64,000 bases of DNA from Streptomyces sp. DvalAA-43 (GCF_900091725.1 NZ_FMBW01000001.1:1-64000); one strand, 5' to 3'; counted from the stretch's first letter, positions 43,535-52,459 are shown. Numbers and translations: made by a program. Notes: generated by a model not told the origin, from the letters alone.

Positions 43535-44389
43535 ATGGAGCTACGCACACTGCGCTACTTCGTCGCGGTCGCCGAGGAGCTCCACTTCGGCCGGGCCGCC
43601 GCCCGGCTGCACATCAGCCAGCCGCCGCTGAGCCGGGCGGTCAAGCGGCTGGAGACCGAGGTCGGCGCCGTACTGTTCGACCGGTCGTCCACCGGTGTCG
43701 CGCTGACTCCGGTGGGGGCGGTGCTGCTCGTCGAGGCGCGTGCCCTGCTCGACCGGGCCGACCGGGTACGCGTACGCGTGGCCGCGGCGGCCGGCGCCGC
43801 GACCCTCACCGTCGGCGTCCTGGGCGACAGCACCGACCCGGGCGCATCCCGGCTGGCCGACGCCCACCACCGGCTGCACCCACGCGTCGAGGTCCGCGTC
43901 CGCGAGGCCGGCCTGACCGATCCCACCTGCGGGCTGCGCGCTGGACTGGTCGACGTCGCCCTGACCCGCGGCCCGTTCGACGAGACCGGTCTGACCGTGC
44001 GCGTACTGCGCGCCGACCCGGTGGGAGCGCTGCTGCGTGACGACGATCCGCTGGCCCGCCGCGGCAGTCTGAAGCCGGCCGACCTGGCCGGTCGCCGCTG
44101 GTTCCTGTTCCCGGAGGGCACCGACGCCATCTGGCAGTCGTACTGGAACGGCGGGGAACCTCGCGAGGGCCCGGTGGTGCGTGCCGTCCAGGAGTGCCGG
44201 CAGGCCGTTCTCTGGAACGGCACGGTCGGCATGACCCTGCTGAACCACGAGCCGGGGGCGGGGCTCACCGTGGTACCGCTGATCGGCATGGAGCCGAGCC
44301 GCGTGGTCGTGGCGTGGAACGAGGGCGACAGGAATCCGCTGATCCGCTCGTTCGTCCGGTCCGCGATCGCCGCCTACCACGACGACTGA
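43535..44389 (+). CDS. LysR-family transcriptional regulator
   Basis: A 284-residue LysR protein. The winged helix is at residues 1-60 (MELRTLRYFVAVAEELHFGRAAARLHISQPPLSRAVKRLETEVG), and the effector domain follows (about 88-280, with DVALTRGPFDETGLTV and NPLIRSFVRSA). ATG 43535 is the conserved MELR start. Divergent from the cupin gene with the palindrome between. The effector is unknown. Confidence 0.9.
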   Translation: MELRTLRYFVAVAEELHFGRAAARLHISQPPLSRAVKRLETEVGAVLFDRSSTGVALTPVGAVLLVEARALLDRADRVRVRVAAAAGAATLTVGVLGDSTDPGASRLADAHHRLHPRVEVRVREAGLTDPTCGLRAGLVDVALTRGPFDETGLTVRVLRADPVGALLRDDDPLARRGSLKPADLAGRRWFLFPEGTDAIWQSYWNGGEPREGPVVRAVQECRQAVLWNGTVGMTLLNHEPGAGLTVVPLIGMEPSRVVVAWNEGDRNPLIRSFVRSAIAAYHDD

Positions 44390-44463
44390 GACCTCACCGT
44401 CGGGACCGGACCGTGCCCCGTTCTCCGTATGGTCCGCCGCACGCCTCCACCGCAGCCGCCCGC

Positions 44464-45342
44464 TCAACGGGCCATCAGGTCCCGCAACGCCCTCGCGATG
44501 TCGGCCGGAGCCTCCTCGGCCATGAAGTGACCGCAGGAGACGGTGGAGTGCTCCAGGTCCGTGGCCCAGGCACCCCACAGTGCGGCGGCCTCGTAGCCGA
44601 GGGCCGCGCCCCAGTCCTGCTGGAGGACCGAGACCGGCATCGTGAGCTGCCTGCCGTCCGCGCGGTCGGCCCTGTCGTGCTCCACGTCGATCCCGGCGGA
44701 GGCACGGTAGTCCGCGACGATGGACGGCACGGCGTTCCGGGAGGCGTCCAGGTAGACCTCGCGGGTGTCGGCCGGCACGGCGTCGGGGTTCTTGGCCCAG
44801 ATGTCGAGGAAGTGGGAGAAGAACGCGTCGGCGCTCGCCCCGATCATCTTCTCCGGCAGACCGGGCGGCTGGGCCATCAGGTACAGATGGAAGCCGACCG
44901 CGGCCGACCTGCCGTGCAACGCCTTCCACATGTCCAGGGTCGGCAGGACGTCCAGGCAGGCCAGGTGGCTGACGGCGGCCGGGTGGTCGAGCCCGGCGCG
45001 AAAGGCCACGAGGGCGCCCCGGTCGTGTCCCGCGAGAGCGAAGCGCTCGTGTCCCAGGCTCCGCGCGAGCGCGACGACGTCGTTGGCCATGGTCCGCTTG
45101 GAGTACGTGTCCGGGCCCTCTTCCCGGGGCTTGTCACTGTCGCCGTAACCGCGCAGGTCGGGGCAGATGACCGTGTGGTCGGCCGCGAGATCGGCGGCGA
45201 CGTGCCGCCACATCAGATGGGTCTGCGGAAAGCCGTGCAGCAGGACGACCGGCGATCCGGTACCGCCCACGGCGACCGTGAGCTCGACCCCGTCGTCCAC
45301 CTGGATCCGCCGGTGATCGAATCCCTGGATGGTGTGTGCCAT
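44464..45342 (-). CDS. Haloacid/fluoroacetate-dehalogenase-like alpha/beta hydrolase
   Basis: A 292-residue hydrolase with an Asp nucleophile (Asp107 in LAGHDRGALVAF) instead of Ser. Other motifs are VVLLHGFPQTHLMWR, DLRGYGDSDKP and the His in SCGHFMAEEAP. This set is that of fluoroacetate dehalogenases and soluble epoxide hydrolases, so it probably hydrolyses a C-halogen or epoxide bond. AGGAG precedes ATG 45342. It is divergent from the BTAD regulator. Biochemical proof of dehalogenation is needed because many similar enzymes have other substrates. Confidence 0.85.
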   Translation of the reverse strand: MAHTIQGFDHRRIQVDDGVELTVAVGGTGSPVVLLHGFPQTHLMWRHVAADLAADHTVICPDLRGYGDSDKPREEGPDTYSKRTMANDVVALARSLGHERFALAGHDRGALVAFRAGLDHPAAVSHLACLDVLPTLDMWKALHGRSAAVGFHLYLMAQPPGLPEKMIGASADAFFSHFLDIWAKNPDAVPADTREVYLDASRNAVPSIVADYRASAGIDVEHDRADRADGRQLTMPVSVLQQDWGAALGYEAAALWGAWATDLEHSTVSCGHFMAEEAPADIARALRDLMAR

Positions 45343-45517
45343 GGCGCTTCTCCTCTGTCCGGTGAACATCTCCGTACGGATCGCCGCGGCTCCGTACGGG
45401 CCGCTGCGGCACGGGACCGGCCGGCGGTGTCCTCAGTCTGCGAGGCTTCGATCAGCAGGGGATGAACGCCTGTGGGCCGGGCGGTTCCGCGGGCGAGGGT
45501 ACGAAGGGGCGACGAGG

Positions 45518-47500
45518 GTGCGTGTGGAATTCGGGGTGCTGGGGGCGGTGGTCGCCTGGAACGGGGCCGGGGACCCGCTTCCCCTCAAGGGGCCGAGGCA
45601 CCGCGCGGTCCTGGCCCGGCTGGTCGTCGCCCACCGGCGGGTCGTGCCGGTGAACCAGCTGGTGGCCGACCTGTGGGACGAGCCCCCGGGCGATGCCGTG
45701 GGCACTGTGCGCACCTTCGTCGGCGGACTGCGGCGGGCCATCGAGCCGGAGCGGCCGCCCAGGACCCCGCCGCGGCTACTGGTCACGGAGGGGCCCGGAT
45801 ACGCCCTGCGGGTTCCGAAGGACGACGTCGACGCATGGCGGTTCGAGCAGGTGATGGATGCCCTGGGCAGGGCCGGGCCCGCCAAGGTGGCGGAGCGGCT
45901 CGCCGAGGCGCTGGGCTGGTGGCGCGGCCCCGCCTTCGCGGACTTCGGCGACGAACACTGGCTGCGCGCGGAGCGCTCCCGGCTGACCGAACTGCGCCTG
46001 CACGCCGTCGAACGCCGGGCCGAGGCCCGTATCGCCCTGGGGGACGCGGCCGGGGCCGTACCCGATCTGGACGCGCATGTGGCCGCGCATCCGTGGCGGG
46101 AGGAGGCGTGGCGGCTGCTCGCGCTGGCCCTGTACCGCTCCGCCCGGCAGGCCGACGCGCTGTCGGTCCTGCGGCGGGCCCGCGCCATGCTGCGCGAGCA
46201 CCTGGGCGTGGACCCCGGCCCGCGGTTGCGGCGGCTGGAGGAGGACATACTGCGGCACGCGGACCATCTGGACCCCGACACCGGGTCCACGGTGGACCAG
46301 GTGTGGGCCAGGGCGGCCGCCGCGTACGAGGGTTCTCTGGCCTCCCGGGCCCGGACCCGGCTGGAGTCGACGGCCGGTCTCATGCGGGACCTCGCGGTCA
46401 CCGGCGGGGGCGGGCTGGAGTCGGCGCGGCAGCACCGGGTCGCGGCCGTGGCCGCCGCGGAGCAGCTCGGTGATCCCGAACTGACGGCGCGGGTCATCGG
46501 GGTGTACGACGTACCGGCGATCTGGACGCGCTCGGACGACCCCGAGCAGGCCCGGTGGCTGGTGGGAGCGGCGGAGCGGACCCTTCGGCTGCTTCCGTCT
46601 GGGGGCCATGACGCCTCGCGCTGCCGGCTGCTGGCGACCATCGCCGTGGAGTCGCGGGGCAGCCTGCCCGCGGACGGACCGGTGTCCGGGGTGGCGGCAC
46701 GGTCCCTGCGGGCGGCCCGGCAGGCGGAGGAGATCGCCCAACGGCTCGACGACGCCTCGCTGCTCGCCTTCGCCCTGAACGGCACCTTCATGCAGACGTT
46801 CCGGCGGGCCGGACTGGCCGCCCGCCGGGACGCGATCGGAGCGGAGCTGGTGGCGCTCTCGGAGCGCCACCAGCTGGTGAGGTACGAGGTCCTCGGCCAC
46901 CTCGTCCGCGTCCAGGCACGGTCCGCGCTGTCCGACCTGGCCGGTGCCGACCGGCATGCGGCGGCGGCCGACGCGCTGGCCGCCCGCCACGATCTGCCGC
47001 TGGTGTCCGTCTTCACCACCTGGTACCGGGCGCTGCGGGTCGCCATGACCGGACCGCCGGGCGCCGCCCTGGCCGCCTACGAGGAGGCCGCGGGGTGTCT
47101 GCGCGGGGCGGGCATGCCCGGGTTGCGGAAGGGCCTGTTGCCGTTGGCGCTGCTGAGTGTGCGCCTGCGGCACGGGGAGCCGGTCGCCGTGGACCGCGAG
47201 GCCGACTGGGGACCGTACGAGTCCTGGGTGCGTCCGGTGCTCCTGGTGGGCGAGGGACGTGACGAGGAGGCCGGTGCGGCTCTGCGTGCCATCGGGCCGC
47301 CGCCGCGCGACCTGATGTCCGAGGCCATGTGGTGCCTCGTCGCACGGGCCGGCGTCGCGGTCGGCGACCGGGCCGTGATGGCGCGGGCCCGGACGGAGCT
47401 GGCGCCCGCCGCGGCCGAACAGGGCGGTGCGGGCAGCGGTCTGATCACGCTCGGACCGGTGGCGGACCATCTCGACATGCTGGCCGCGGCACTGGCCTGA
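45518..47500 (+). CDS. BTAD-domain regulator (SARP-like, large)
   Basis: A 660-residue cytoplasmic regulator. The N-terminal OmpR-type winged helix (about 1-95; LLKGPRHRAVLARLVVAHRR-like helix and GPGYALRV wing) is followed by the bacterial transcriptional activator domain (about 95-245; WRGPAFADFGDEHWLRAERSRLTELRLHAVERRAEARIALGDAAGAVPDL). The C-terminal ~400 residues are TPR-like helices without a Walker motif, unlike the AfsR class. GTG 45518 is preferred after GAAGGGG. No biosynthetic cluster is adjacent. It may control the divergent dehalogenase-like gene. Confidence 0.87.
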   Translation: MRVEFGVLGAVVAWNGAGDPLPLKGPRHRAVLARLVVAHRRVVPVNQLVADLWDEPPGDAVGTVRTFVGGLRRAIEPERPPRTPPRLLVTEGPGYALRVPKDDVDAWRFEQVMDALGRAGPAKVAERLAEALGWWRGPAFADFGDEHWLRAERSRLTELRLHAVERRAEARIALGDAAGAVPDLDAHVAAHPWREEAWRLLALALYRSARQADALSVLRRARAMLREHLGVDPGPRLRRLEEDILRHADHLDPDTGSTVDQVWARAAAAYEGSLASRARTRLESTAGLMRDLAVTGGGGLESARQHRVAAVAAAEQLGDPELTARVIGVYDVPAIWTRSDDPEQARWLVGAAERTLRLLPSGGHDASRCRLLATIAVESRGSLPADGPVSGVAARSLRAARQAEEIAQRLDDASLLAFALNGTFMQTFRRAGLAARRDAIGAELVALSERHQLVRYEVLGHLVRVQARSALSDLAGADRHAAAADALAARHDLPLVSVFTTWYRALRVAMTGPPGAALAAYEEAAGCLRGAGMPGLRKGLLPLALLSVRLRHGEPVAVDREADWGPYESWVRPVLLVGEGRDEEAGAALRAIGPPPRDLMSEAMWCLVARAGVAVGDRAVMARARTELAPAAAEQGGAGSGLITLGPVADHLDMLAAALA

Positions 47501-47527
47501 TCGCGGGCCGTCCGGTCGCCGCGGTCC

Positions 47528-48118
47528 TCAGGCCAGGGACTTCCCGGACTCGACGACCACCCCGTAGAGGTCGGCGATGGTGGCGAGCGCGCTGTGGTGG
47601 ATCTGGTCGGCGGTCAGTTCGGTGCCCACCGACCGCAGGGGCCGCGTCGCGCAGGCATCGGCGACCACCGTGGGCCGGTTGCCACGCAGGAACGCGCCCT
47701 CCACGGTGAACGTCACGCACATGTGCGTCATGAACCCCGCGACGATGACGTTCTCGTTCCCGGCGGCATCGACGTGCTCGCCCAGGTCGGTGTCGACGAA
47801 CGCGTTCGGGGCCTTCTTGACGACGACGGGCTCGCCCTCGACCGGCGCCACGCTCGGGTGGATCCGGCCGATCTCCGCGCGGATGTCGTACGGGGTGCCT
47901 TCGCCGCCGTCGTTGATGACATGGATGACCTTCGTGCCCGCCTCCCGGGCCCTGCCCAGGAGCGCGGCGGCGGAGTCCAGCGCGGCCCGCCAGCCCTCCA
48001 GTTCCATCACGCCGCCGACGTAGGTGTTCTGGTAGTCGACCAGGATCAGGGTCGCATCGGCGAGCGACGCGGGCGTCTCGTCGCAGCCGTTGAGTGCGCG
48101 CAGGGTCGTCGTGGCCAT
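47528..48118 (-). CDS. Isochorismatase-family cysteine hydrolase
   Basis: A 196-residue enzyme of the isochorismatase/nicotinamidase family. The catalytic triad is visible: Asp28 (TLILVDYQN), Lys101/102 (VVVKKAPNAF) and Cys134 (GFMTHMCVT). Members hydrolyse amides, hydantoin products or isochorismate. Its gene is divergent from a GlxA-type regulator with DJ-1/PfpI domain, a pairing frequent in actinobacteria, and the region between carries repeated GGTGTTGTGCCGG elements. Substrate unknown. Confidence 0.9.
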   Translation of the reverse strand: MATTTLRALNGCDETPASLADATLILVDYQNTYVGGVMELEGWRAALDSAAALLGRAREAGTKVIHVINDGGEGTPYDIRAEIGRIHPSVAPVEGEPVVVKKAPNAFVDTDLGEHVDAAGNENVIVAGFMTHMCVTFTVEGAFLRGNRPTVVADACATRPLRSVGTELTADQIHHSALATIADLYGVVVESGKSLA

Positions 48119-48133
48119 GGGTGTACCGCCTCA

Positions 48134-48205
48134 GGTGTTGTGCCGGAGTAGCGCTGGGTGTTGTGCCGGGTGTTGTGCCGGAGCAGATACCGGGTGTTGT
48201 GAACG
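48134..48205. repeat. Four direct repeats in the isochorismatase/GlxA divergent region
   Basis: GGTGTTGTGCCGG occurs at 48134-48146, 48157-48169 and 48169-48181, and a variant ending GAACG at 48193-48205. They lie just before the isochorismatase start (48118). Beyond them, ATGTCGG (48223-48229) and CCGACAT (48253-48259) form an inverted repeat with 23 bases between. These are likely regulator-binding sites. Confidence 0.65.
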
Positions 48206-48287
48206 CTACGACCGACCGCAGCATGTCGGCAATGCCATCTAACATGCAGATACCGACATCGCTATGGCCGACCTGACGGAGACCCCC

Positions 48288-48326
48288 ATGAGCACCGTCG
48301 AACGACCGGACGGAGACCGCCCATGA
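48288..48326 (+). CDS. Short leader peptide upstream of GlxA-type regulator
   Basis: ATG 48288 opens a 12-codon frame whose TGA overlaps the ATG of the regulator (ATGA). Its first codons (ATGAGCACCGTCGAACGAC) repeat the regulator's own start (ATGAGCAGCACCGTCGAACGAC) because a segment of about 35 bases including a GGAGAC ribosome site and start codon is tandemly duplicated. It may be a coupled leader or simply a duplication product. Confidence 0.4.
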   Translation: MSTVERPDGDRP

Positions 48327-49372
48327 GCAGCACCGTCGAACGACTCGTCGTCATCGTCCTCTTCGACGGCGTCGACCTGCTCGACGTCACCGGACCACCG
48401 GAGGTGTTCGCCCTCCTGCGGCGCGAGACGGACGACGCGGCGGGCTACACCGTCGTCCTCGCCGCCCGGACCATGGACCCCGTCACCACATCCGCCGGCG
48501 TGCGCATCCTCCCCGACACCACCTTCCACGACGTGTCCACGCGGAGCATCGACACCCTGCTGGTGCCCGGCTCGGTCGAGGTCGACGGCAACCGCCGCGT
48601 ACGCGCCCTCACCGACCCCACCGTGGTCGGCTGGGTGAAGACGCTCGCCGCCGGGACCCGCAGGGTCACGTCCGTCTGCGTCGGGGCGCACATCCTCGCC
48701 GCCGCCGGACTGCTGGACGGCAAGCGCGCCACCACCCACTGGTCGACCGCGCAGCAACTCGCCGCCGACCACCCCGCGGTCGAGGTCGACGCCGACCCGA
48801 TCTTCATCCGCGAGGGCGACGTGTGGACCGGCGCGGGGATCAGCGCCTGTCTCGACCTGTCGCTCGCCCTCGTCGCGGACGACTTCGGCGAGACCGTCGC
48901 GCTGCGCGTCGCCCGGCAGCTCGTGATGTACCTGAAGCGGCCGAGCGGGCAGAGCCAGTTCAGCGTGCCCCTGGAACCCGTCTCCACGACACGGCGCATC
49001 GAGGACCTGCGCCACCACATCATGGACAACATCGGCGAACGGCTCACCGTCGCGGACCTCGCCGCGTACGCCCACGTCGGCGAGCGGCAGCTCACCCGGA
49101 TCTTCAAGGCCGAACTCGGCATGACCCCGAGCGCCTACGTCGAATCGGTCCGCGTCGAAAGGGCCCGCAGCCAACTCGAATCCACCGATGCCACGCTCGA
49201 ACGCACCGCTTCCACCTGCGGTTTCGGCACGACCGACACCCTCATCCGGGCGTTCCGCCGACAGCTCGACACGACACCGACGGAGTACCGGCTCCGCTTC
49301 CGGTCCGGCTCCGGCGCGTCGCCGGGCGGGCCCGGCCGGAGGAACCAGGACACCCTGCCGCGTACGGACTGA
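48323..49372 (+). CDS. GlxA-family AraC regulator (DJ-1/PfpI domain)
   Basis: A 349-residue regulator. A DJ-1/PfpI-like domain (about 8-190; VVIVLFDGVDLLDVTGPPEVF, VTSVCVGAHILAAAGLLDGKRATTHW) with the conserved Cys in the nucleophile elbow is followed by an AraC double HTH (about 215-325; LTVADLAAYAHVGERQLTRIFKAELGMTPSAYVE and STCGFGTTDTLIRAFRRQLDTTPTEYR). It probably activates the divergent isochorismatase gene in response to a small molecule. Confidence 0.9.
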   Translation: MSSTVERLVVIVLFDGVDLLDVTGPPEVFALLRRETDDAAGYTVVLAARTMDPVTTSAGVRILPDTTFHDVSTRSIDTLLVPGSVEVDGNRRVRALTDPTVVGWVKTLAAGTRRVTSVCVGAHILAAAGLLDGKRATTHWSTAQQLAADHPAVEVDADPIFIREGDVWTGAGISACLDLSLALVADDFGETVALRVARQLVMYLKRPSGQSQFSVPLEPVSTTRRIEDLRHHIMDNIGERLTVADLAAYAHVGERQLTRIFKAELGMTPSAYVESVRVERARSQLESTDATLERTASTCGFGTTDTLIRAFRRQLDTTPTEYRLRFRSGSGASPGGPGRRNQDTLPRTD

Positions 49373-49445
49373 CGCGCATGGCGCACGACGGAGCCGTCGC
49401 CCCGCTCCGGACGGCGAGGAACCCATCGAGCGATTCACCCCGGAT

Positions 49446-49466
49446 CCCCCGCTCCGCATGCGGGGG
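49446..49466. terminator. Hairpin between convergent genes
   Basis: CCCCCGC (49446-49452) and GCGGGGG (49460-49466) form a 7-base stem with a 7-base loop, 74 bases after the GlxA-type stop and 9 before the end of the monooxygenase gene on the other strand. Confidence 0.55.
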
Positions 49467-49474
49467 AATACGAA

Positions 49475-50584
49475 TCAGTCGTCCAGTGAGAGTGCGTTCT
49501 TGGCGCGCGTGATCGACGCCTCGGCGGCGGGCCCGCCAGGGTTCTCGGTGATCAGGTCCTGGTTGAGCGTGACGAAGGGGCGCATCCGCCACTCGTAGCG
49601 GGAGAACGCGGCGCGGTGGTCGCCGGGTGTCCGGGCGAGGCAGTCGGCCAGCACATGGGCGCCCACGAGGGCCAGGCTGGTGCCCTGTCCCGTGAGCGGG
49701 GAGGGGCAGTACCCGGCGTCCCCGAGCAGGGCCACCCTGCCGTGGGACCAGCGGTCCATCCGGATCTGGGCCATGGCGTCGCAGTAGAAGTCGGGTGCCT
49801 CCGCGGCGGCCTTGGCCAGGCGGGCCCCCTCCCAGCGCAGGGATGCCAGCTTGTCGACGACGAGTTGCCGCAGGGTGGCGCTGTCGCGCGGTTCGCGGGC
49901 GAGGGGGCCGGACTCGAAACCGAAGGCGATCCTCAGCTCCGTACTGTCGCGTACGGGCATGACGCCGAAGCCCACCTCGCCGTCCCGCAGCCACACCTGC
50001 CAGTCGTCGAGCCCGAGGAAGTTGTCCGCGCTGAACACCGAGAGGTAGCTCCCCAGGTGACGGGCGAAACGCTCCTCGGGGCCGAACACCAGGCGCCGTA
50101 CGGCCGAGTGCAGGCCGTCGGCGCCGATCACCAGGTCGAAGGTGCGGGACGCCCCGTGGACGAAGTCGACGCGCACACCGTCACCGTCCTCCCGGAGCGC
50201 GGTGACGCTGTCCCCGAAGAGGTACTCGGCATCCTCGCGCGTGTGCTCGTGCACCATCCGCACCAGGTCCTCGCGGAGCAGTTCGATGTCGTCGCTGTCG
50301 AGCCGGCCACTGCTGAAGGTCGACTCGGTGGAGCGGTCGATCTCGTGCCCCTCGGGGTCGAGGACCGACATGCCGCGCATCCGGGTACGCACCTTCCGCG
50401 CCCGCTCCAGCAGGCCCATCCGCCCGACGACATCGAGAGCGACACCGCGTATGTCCACGGCCTGCCCTCCGGGGCGCGGGCGCGGGGCGCGTTCGACGAC
50501 GGTGGGCGCGAAGCCGCGGCGGTGCAGCCAGTGGGCGAGCACGGTCCCGGCGATTCCGCCGCCGGAGATGAGAACGGTCTGCAT
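49475..50584 (-). CDS. FAD-dependent monooxygenase (PHBH type)
   Basis: A 369-residue flavoprotein of the group A aromatic hydroxylase/tetracycline-inactivating type. FAD motif 1 is ISGGGIAGTVLAHWLHRRG (residues 5-23), the DG motif is LVIGADGLHSAVRR (about 150-163), and the GD motif is ALLGDAGYCPSPLTGQG (about 280-296). Substrate is unknown. Known relatives hydroxylate polyketides or antibiotics. GAAGGAG before ATG 50584 fixes the start. It is divergent from a GntR/TetR fusion regulator, with palindromes between. Confidence 0.9.
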   Translation of the reverse strand: MQTVLISGGGIAGTVLAHWLHRRGFAPTVVERAPRPRPGGQAVDIRGVALDVVGRMGLLERARKVRTRMRGMSVLDPEGHEIDRSTESTFSSGRLDSDDIELLREDLVRMVHEHTREDAEYLFGDSVTALREDGDGVRVDFVHGASRTFDLVIGADGLHSAVRRLVFGPEERFARHLGSYLSVFSADNFLGLDDWQVWLRDGEVGFGVMPVRDSTELRIAFGFESGPLAREPRDSATLRQLVVDKLASLRWEGARLAKAAAEAPDFYCDAMAQIRMDRWSHGRVALLGDAGYCPSPLTGQGTSLALVGAHVLADCLARTPGDHRAAFSRYEWRMRPFVTLNQDLITENPGGPAAEASITRAKNALSLDD

Positions 50585-50663
50585 GGGAAACTCCTTCGAT
50601 ACGCTGTACGCAAACTGAACGTACGGCGTACGCACACCCTCTTCAACTGACCTAACCCTCCTG

Positions 50664-50724
50664 CTGTACTAGGACAGTTGACATCAGGGCGGCATTCTCA
50701 CCGCTCCTCTCTGCACTAGTACAG
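50664..50724. promoter_or_regulatory. Two operator-like palindromes before the GntR-TetR regulator
   Basis: CTGTACTAGGACAG (50664-50677) and CTGCACTAGTACAG (50711-50724) are two near-perfect 14-base palindromes on the consensus CTGTACTAGTACAG, 47 bases apart. A TTGACA hexamer (50678-50683) touches the first. They lie between the regulator and the divergent monooxygenase, so probably mediate control of both. Confidence 0.75.
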
Positions 50725-50743
50725 AACGGAAAGGCCGCAGGAC

Positions 50744-51769
50744 GTGACGAAGCCCACAGCAACACCCGCCGAACCGCCCTATCTGCGCATCGTCGCCGCG
50801 ATCCGCCGCCGCATCGCCGATGGCGAACTCGTGGCCGGGGACCGCGTTCCCTCGACCCGTCAGATCGCCCGGGAGTGGGGCGTCGCGCTCGCCACCGCCA
50901 CCAAGGCCCTGACCACGCTGCGCCTTGAGGGACTCGTCGAGACCCGGCCCCGGACCGGCACGGTCGTGGCCGGAACCGCTCCGCCGGCCGCATCCCCGGC
51001 TTCCCCCTCCTCTGCCTCCTCCTCAGCCGGAGCCCCCGCCTCCGCCTCCGCCTCCGAGCAGGAGTTGACCCTCGAACGGATCGTCCGTACGGGCATGGAC
51101 ATCGCGGACGCCGAAGGGCTGTCGGCCCTCTCCATGCGCGGCGTCGCGGCCCGTCTCGGCGTGGCCGCCATGTCGCTCTACCGGTACGTCACCGGCAAGG
51201 ACGACCTCGTCCTGCTCATGGCCGACACGGCCTACGGCGAGGAGTCCTATCCCGCCGACGCGCCCGAGGGCTGGCGCCCACGGGTCGAGCTGGGGGCCCG
51301 GACCCTCTGGACCCTGTACCGCAGGCACCCATGGCTGGCCCAACTCGGCCCCATATCCCGCCCGTTGCCCCTGCCCAACCTCATGGTCCACGGCGAATGG
51401 GTACTGAGCGCCCTCGAAGGCCACGGCCTCGACCCCACCCGGCTGTTCGACATCCACGTACTGATCTACAGCCACTCCCACGGCCTGGCGGTGCACCTGG
51501 AGCGGGAGGCACAGGCCGAGGCGGCCACGGGCCAGTCGGACGACGAGTGGATGGACAGCCGCGCCCCCACCCTCCAGTGGCTGGCGGAGTCCGGCCGCTT
51601 CCCCGCCTTCACCCGGATCGTCGGAGCCTTCGGCGACGGCTACGACCTGCGTCTCGACGCCCTGTTCGAGTTCGGTCTCACGGCGCTCCTCGACGGTCTG
51701 ACGCCCATCATCGAGGGCCGGGAGGTCACCAGCCGGTGGACCACGAGTCGGGAGGCCACCACCCCGTGA
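50744..51769 (+). CDS. Regulator with GntR HTH fused to TetR domain
   Basis: A 341-residue fusion with two DNA-binding modules. Residues ~13-75 are a GntR winged helix (YLRIVAAIRRRIADGELVAGDRVPSTRQIAREWGVALATATKALTTLRLEGLVETRPRTGTVV). An Ala/Ser/Pro linker follows to about 105. Then comes a TetR HTH (about 108-155; ALSMRGVAARLGVAAMSLYRYV) and a TetR_C effector domain. GTG 50744 is the start. Whether both HTHs bind DNA is unknown. It probably represses the divergent monooxygenase gene. Confidence 0.88.
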   Translation: MTKPTATPAEPPYLRIVAAIRRRIADGELVAGDRVPSTRQIAREWGVALATATKALTTLRLEGLVETRPRTGTVVAGTAPPAASPASPSSASSSAGAPASASASEQELTLERIVRTGMDIADAEGLSALSMRGVAARLGVAAMSLYRYVTGKDDLVLLMADTAYGEESYPADAPEGWRPRVELGARTLWTLYRRHPWLAQLGPISRPLPLPNLMVHGEWVLSALEGHGLDPTRLFDIHVLIYSHSHGLAVHLEREAQAEAATGQSDDEWMDSRAPTLQWLAESGRFPAFTRIVGAFGDGYDLRLDALFEFGLTALLDGLTPIIEGREVTSRWTTSREATTP

Positions 51770-51796
51770 ACCCCTCCCCGGTCCTACTCTGTGGCC

Positions 51797-52459
51797 ATGG
51801 ACATATCCCCCTCGGATCCGGCCGCCCACGGACGCGGAGATGACACCGGTCATGGAGGTGAACGCCATCGCGGCCCCGCCGGCGGGCTGATCATCTTCCT
51901 CAACGGCACGTCCAGTTCAGGCAAGTCGAGCGTTGCCAGGGAGCTGGTCGCCCTCCTCGACGAGCCGTCCTTCCACATGCCCGTGGACGCGTTCCACGCC
52001 ATGCGGTCGGGTCCCGAGCTCGCACCGGACCAGCTGGACATCGTGCTCAGGCGCACCTGGATGGGGTATCACCGCGCGGTCGCGGGCATGGCCGCCGCGG
52101 GCAACACCGTCGTCGTGGACCACATTCTGAGCGAGCCCTGGCGCCTCCAGGACTGCCTGGCCCTGTTTCCGCCCGCGGACGTCGTCCTCGTCGGTGTGCG
52201 CTGCCCGCTGCCGGAGCTGGAGCGCCGGGAGCGGACGCGCGGTGATCGCCCGGCGGGGCTGGCGGCCCGCCAGTTCGACCGGGCCCATGCCCACGGCAGC
52301 TACGACGTCGAGTGCGACACCGGCGGTTCGAGCCCTGCCGAGTGTGCTCGGGACATCAAGGAGTTCCTCCGCCGTCGGACGACACCCACCGCCTTCCAAC
52401 GCATGGGGTCGGCAACCCGGGAGGGTAACGGCGTCGTGGCAGGGGCCCGGAGGGAGTAG
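51797..52459 (+). CDS. Chloramphenicol-phosphotransferase-like P-loop kinase
   Basis: A 220-residue protein related to Streptomyces chloramphenicol 3-O-phosphotransferase. It has a P-loop GTSSSGKSS (residues 37-45), the VDAFHAM stretch matching the catalytic Asp region, the strand VVLVGVRCPLPELERRE and RGDRPAGLAARQFDRAH, and the Cpt-type SYDVECDT end motif. A ~30-residue disordered N-terminus precedes the P-loop. It could phosphorylate an antibiotic or another small hydroxyl compound. Activity on chloramphenicol is not proven. Confidence 0.83.
   Translation: MDISPSDPAAHGRGDDTGHGGERHRGPAGGLIIFLNGTSSSGKSSVARELVALLDEPSFHMPVDAFHAMRSGPELAPDQLDIVLRRTWMGYHRAVAGMAAAGNTVVVDHILSEPWRLQDCLALFPPADVVLVGVRCPLPELERRERTRGDRPAGLAARQFDRAHAHGSYDVECDTGGSSPAECARDIKEFLRRRTTPTAFQRMGSATREGNGVVAGARRE

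Noticed and set aside
47492..47536. Inverted repeat CTGGCCTGA/TCAGGCCAG as terminator
   Set aside because: It comes from both convergent genes ending in Leu-Ala-stop with the same codons. The loop is long and no other support exists.
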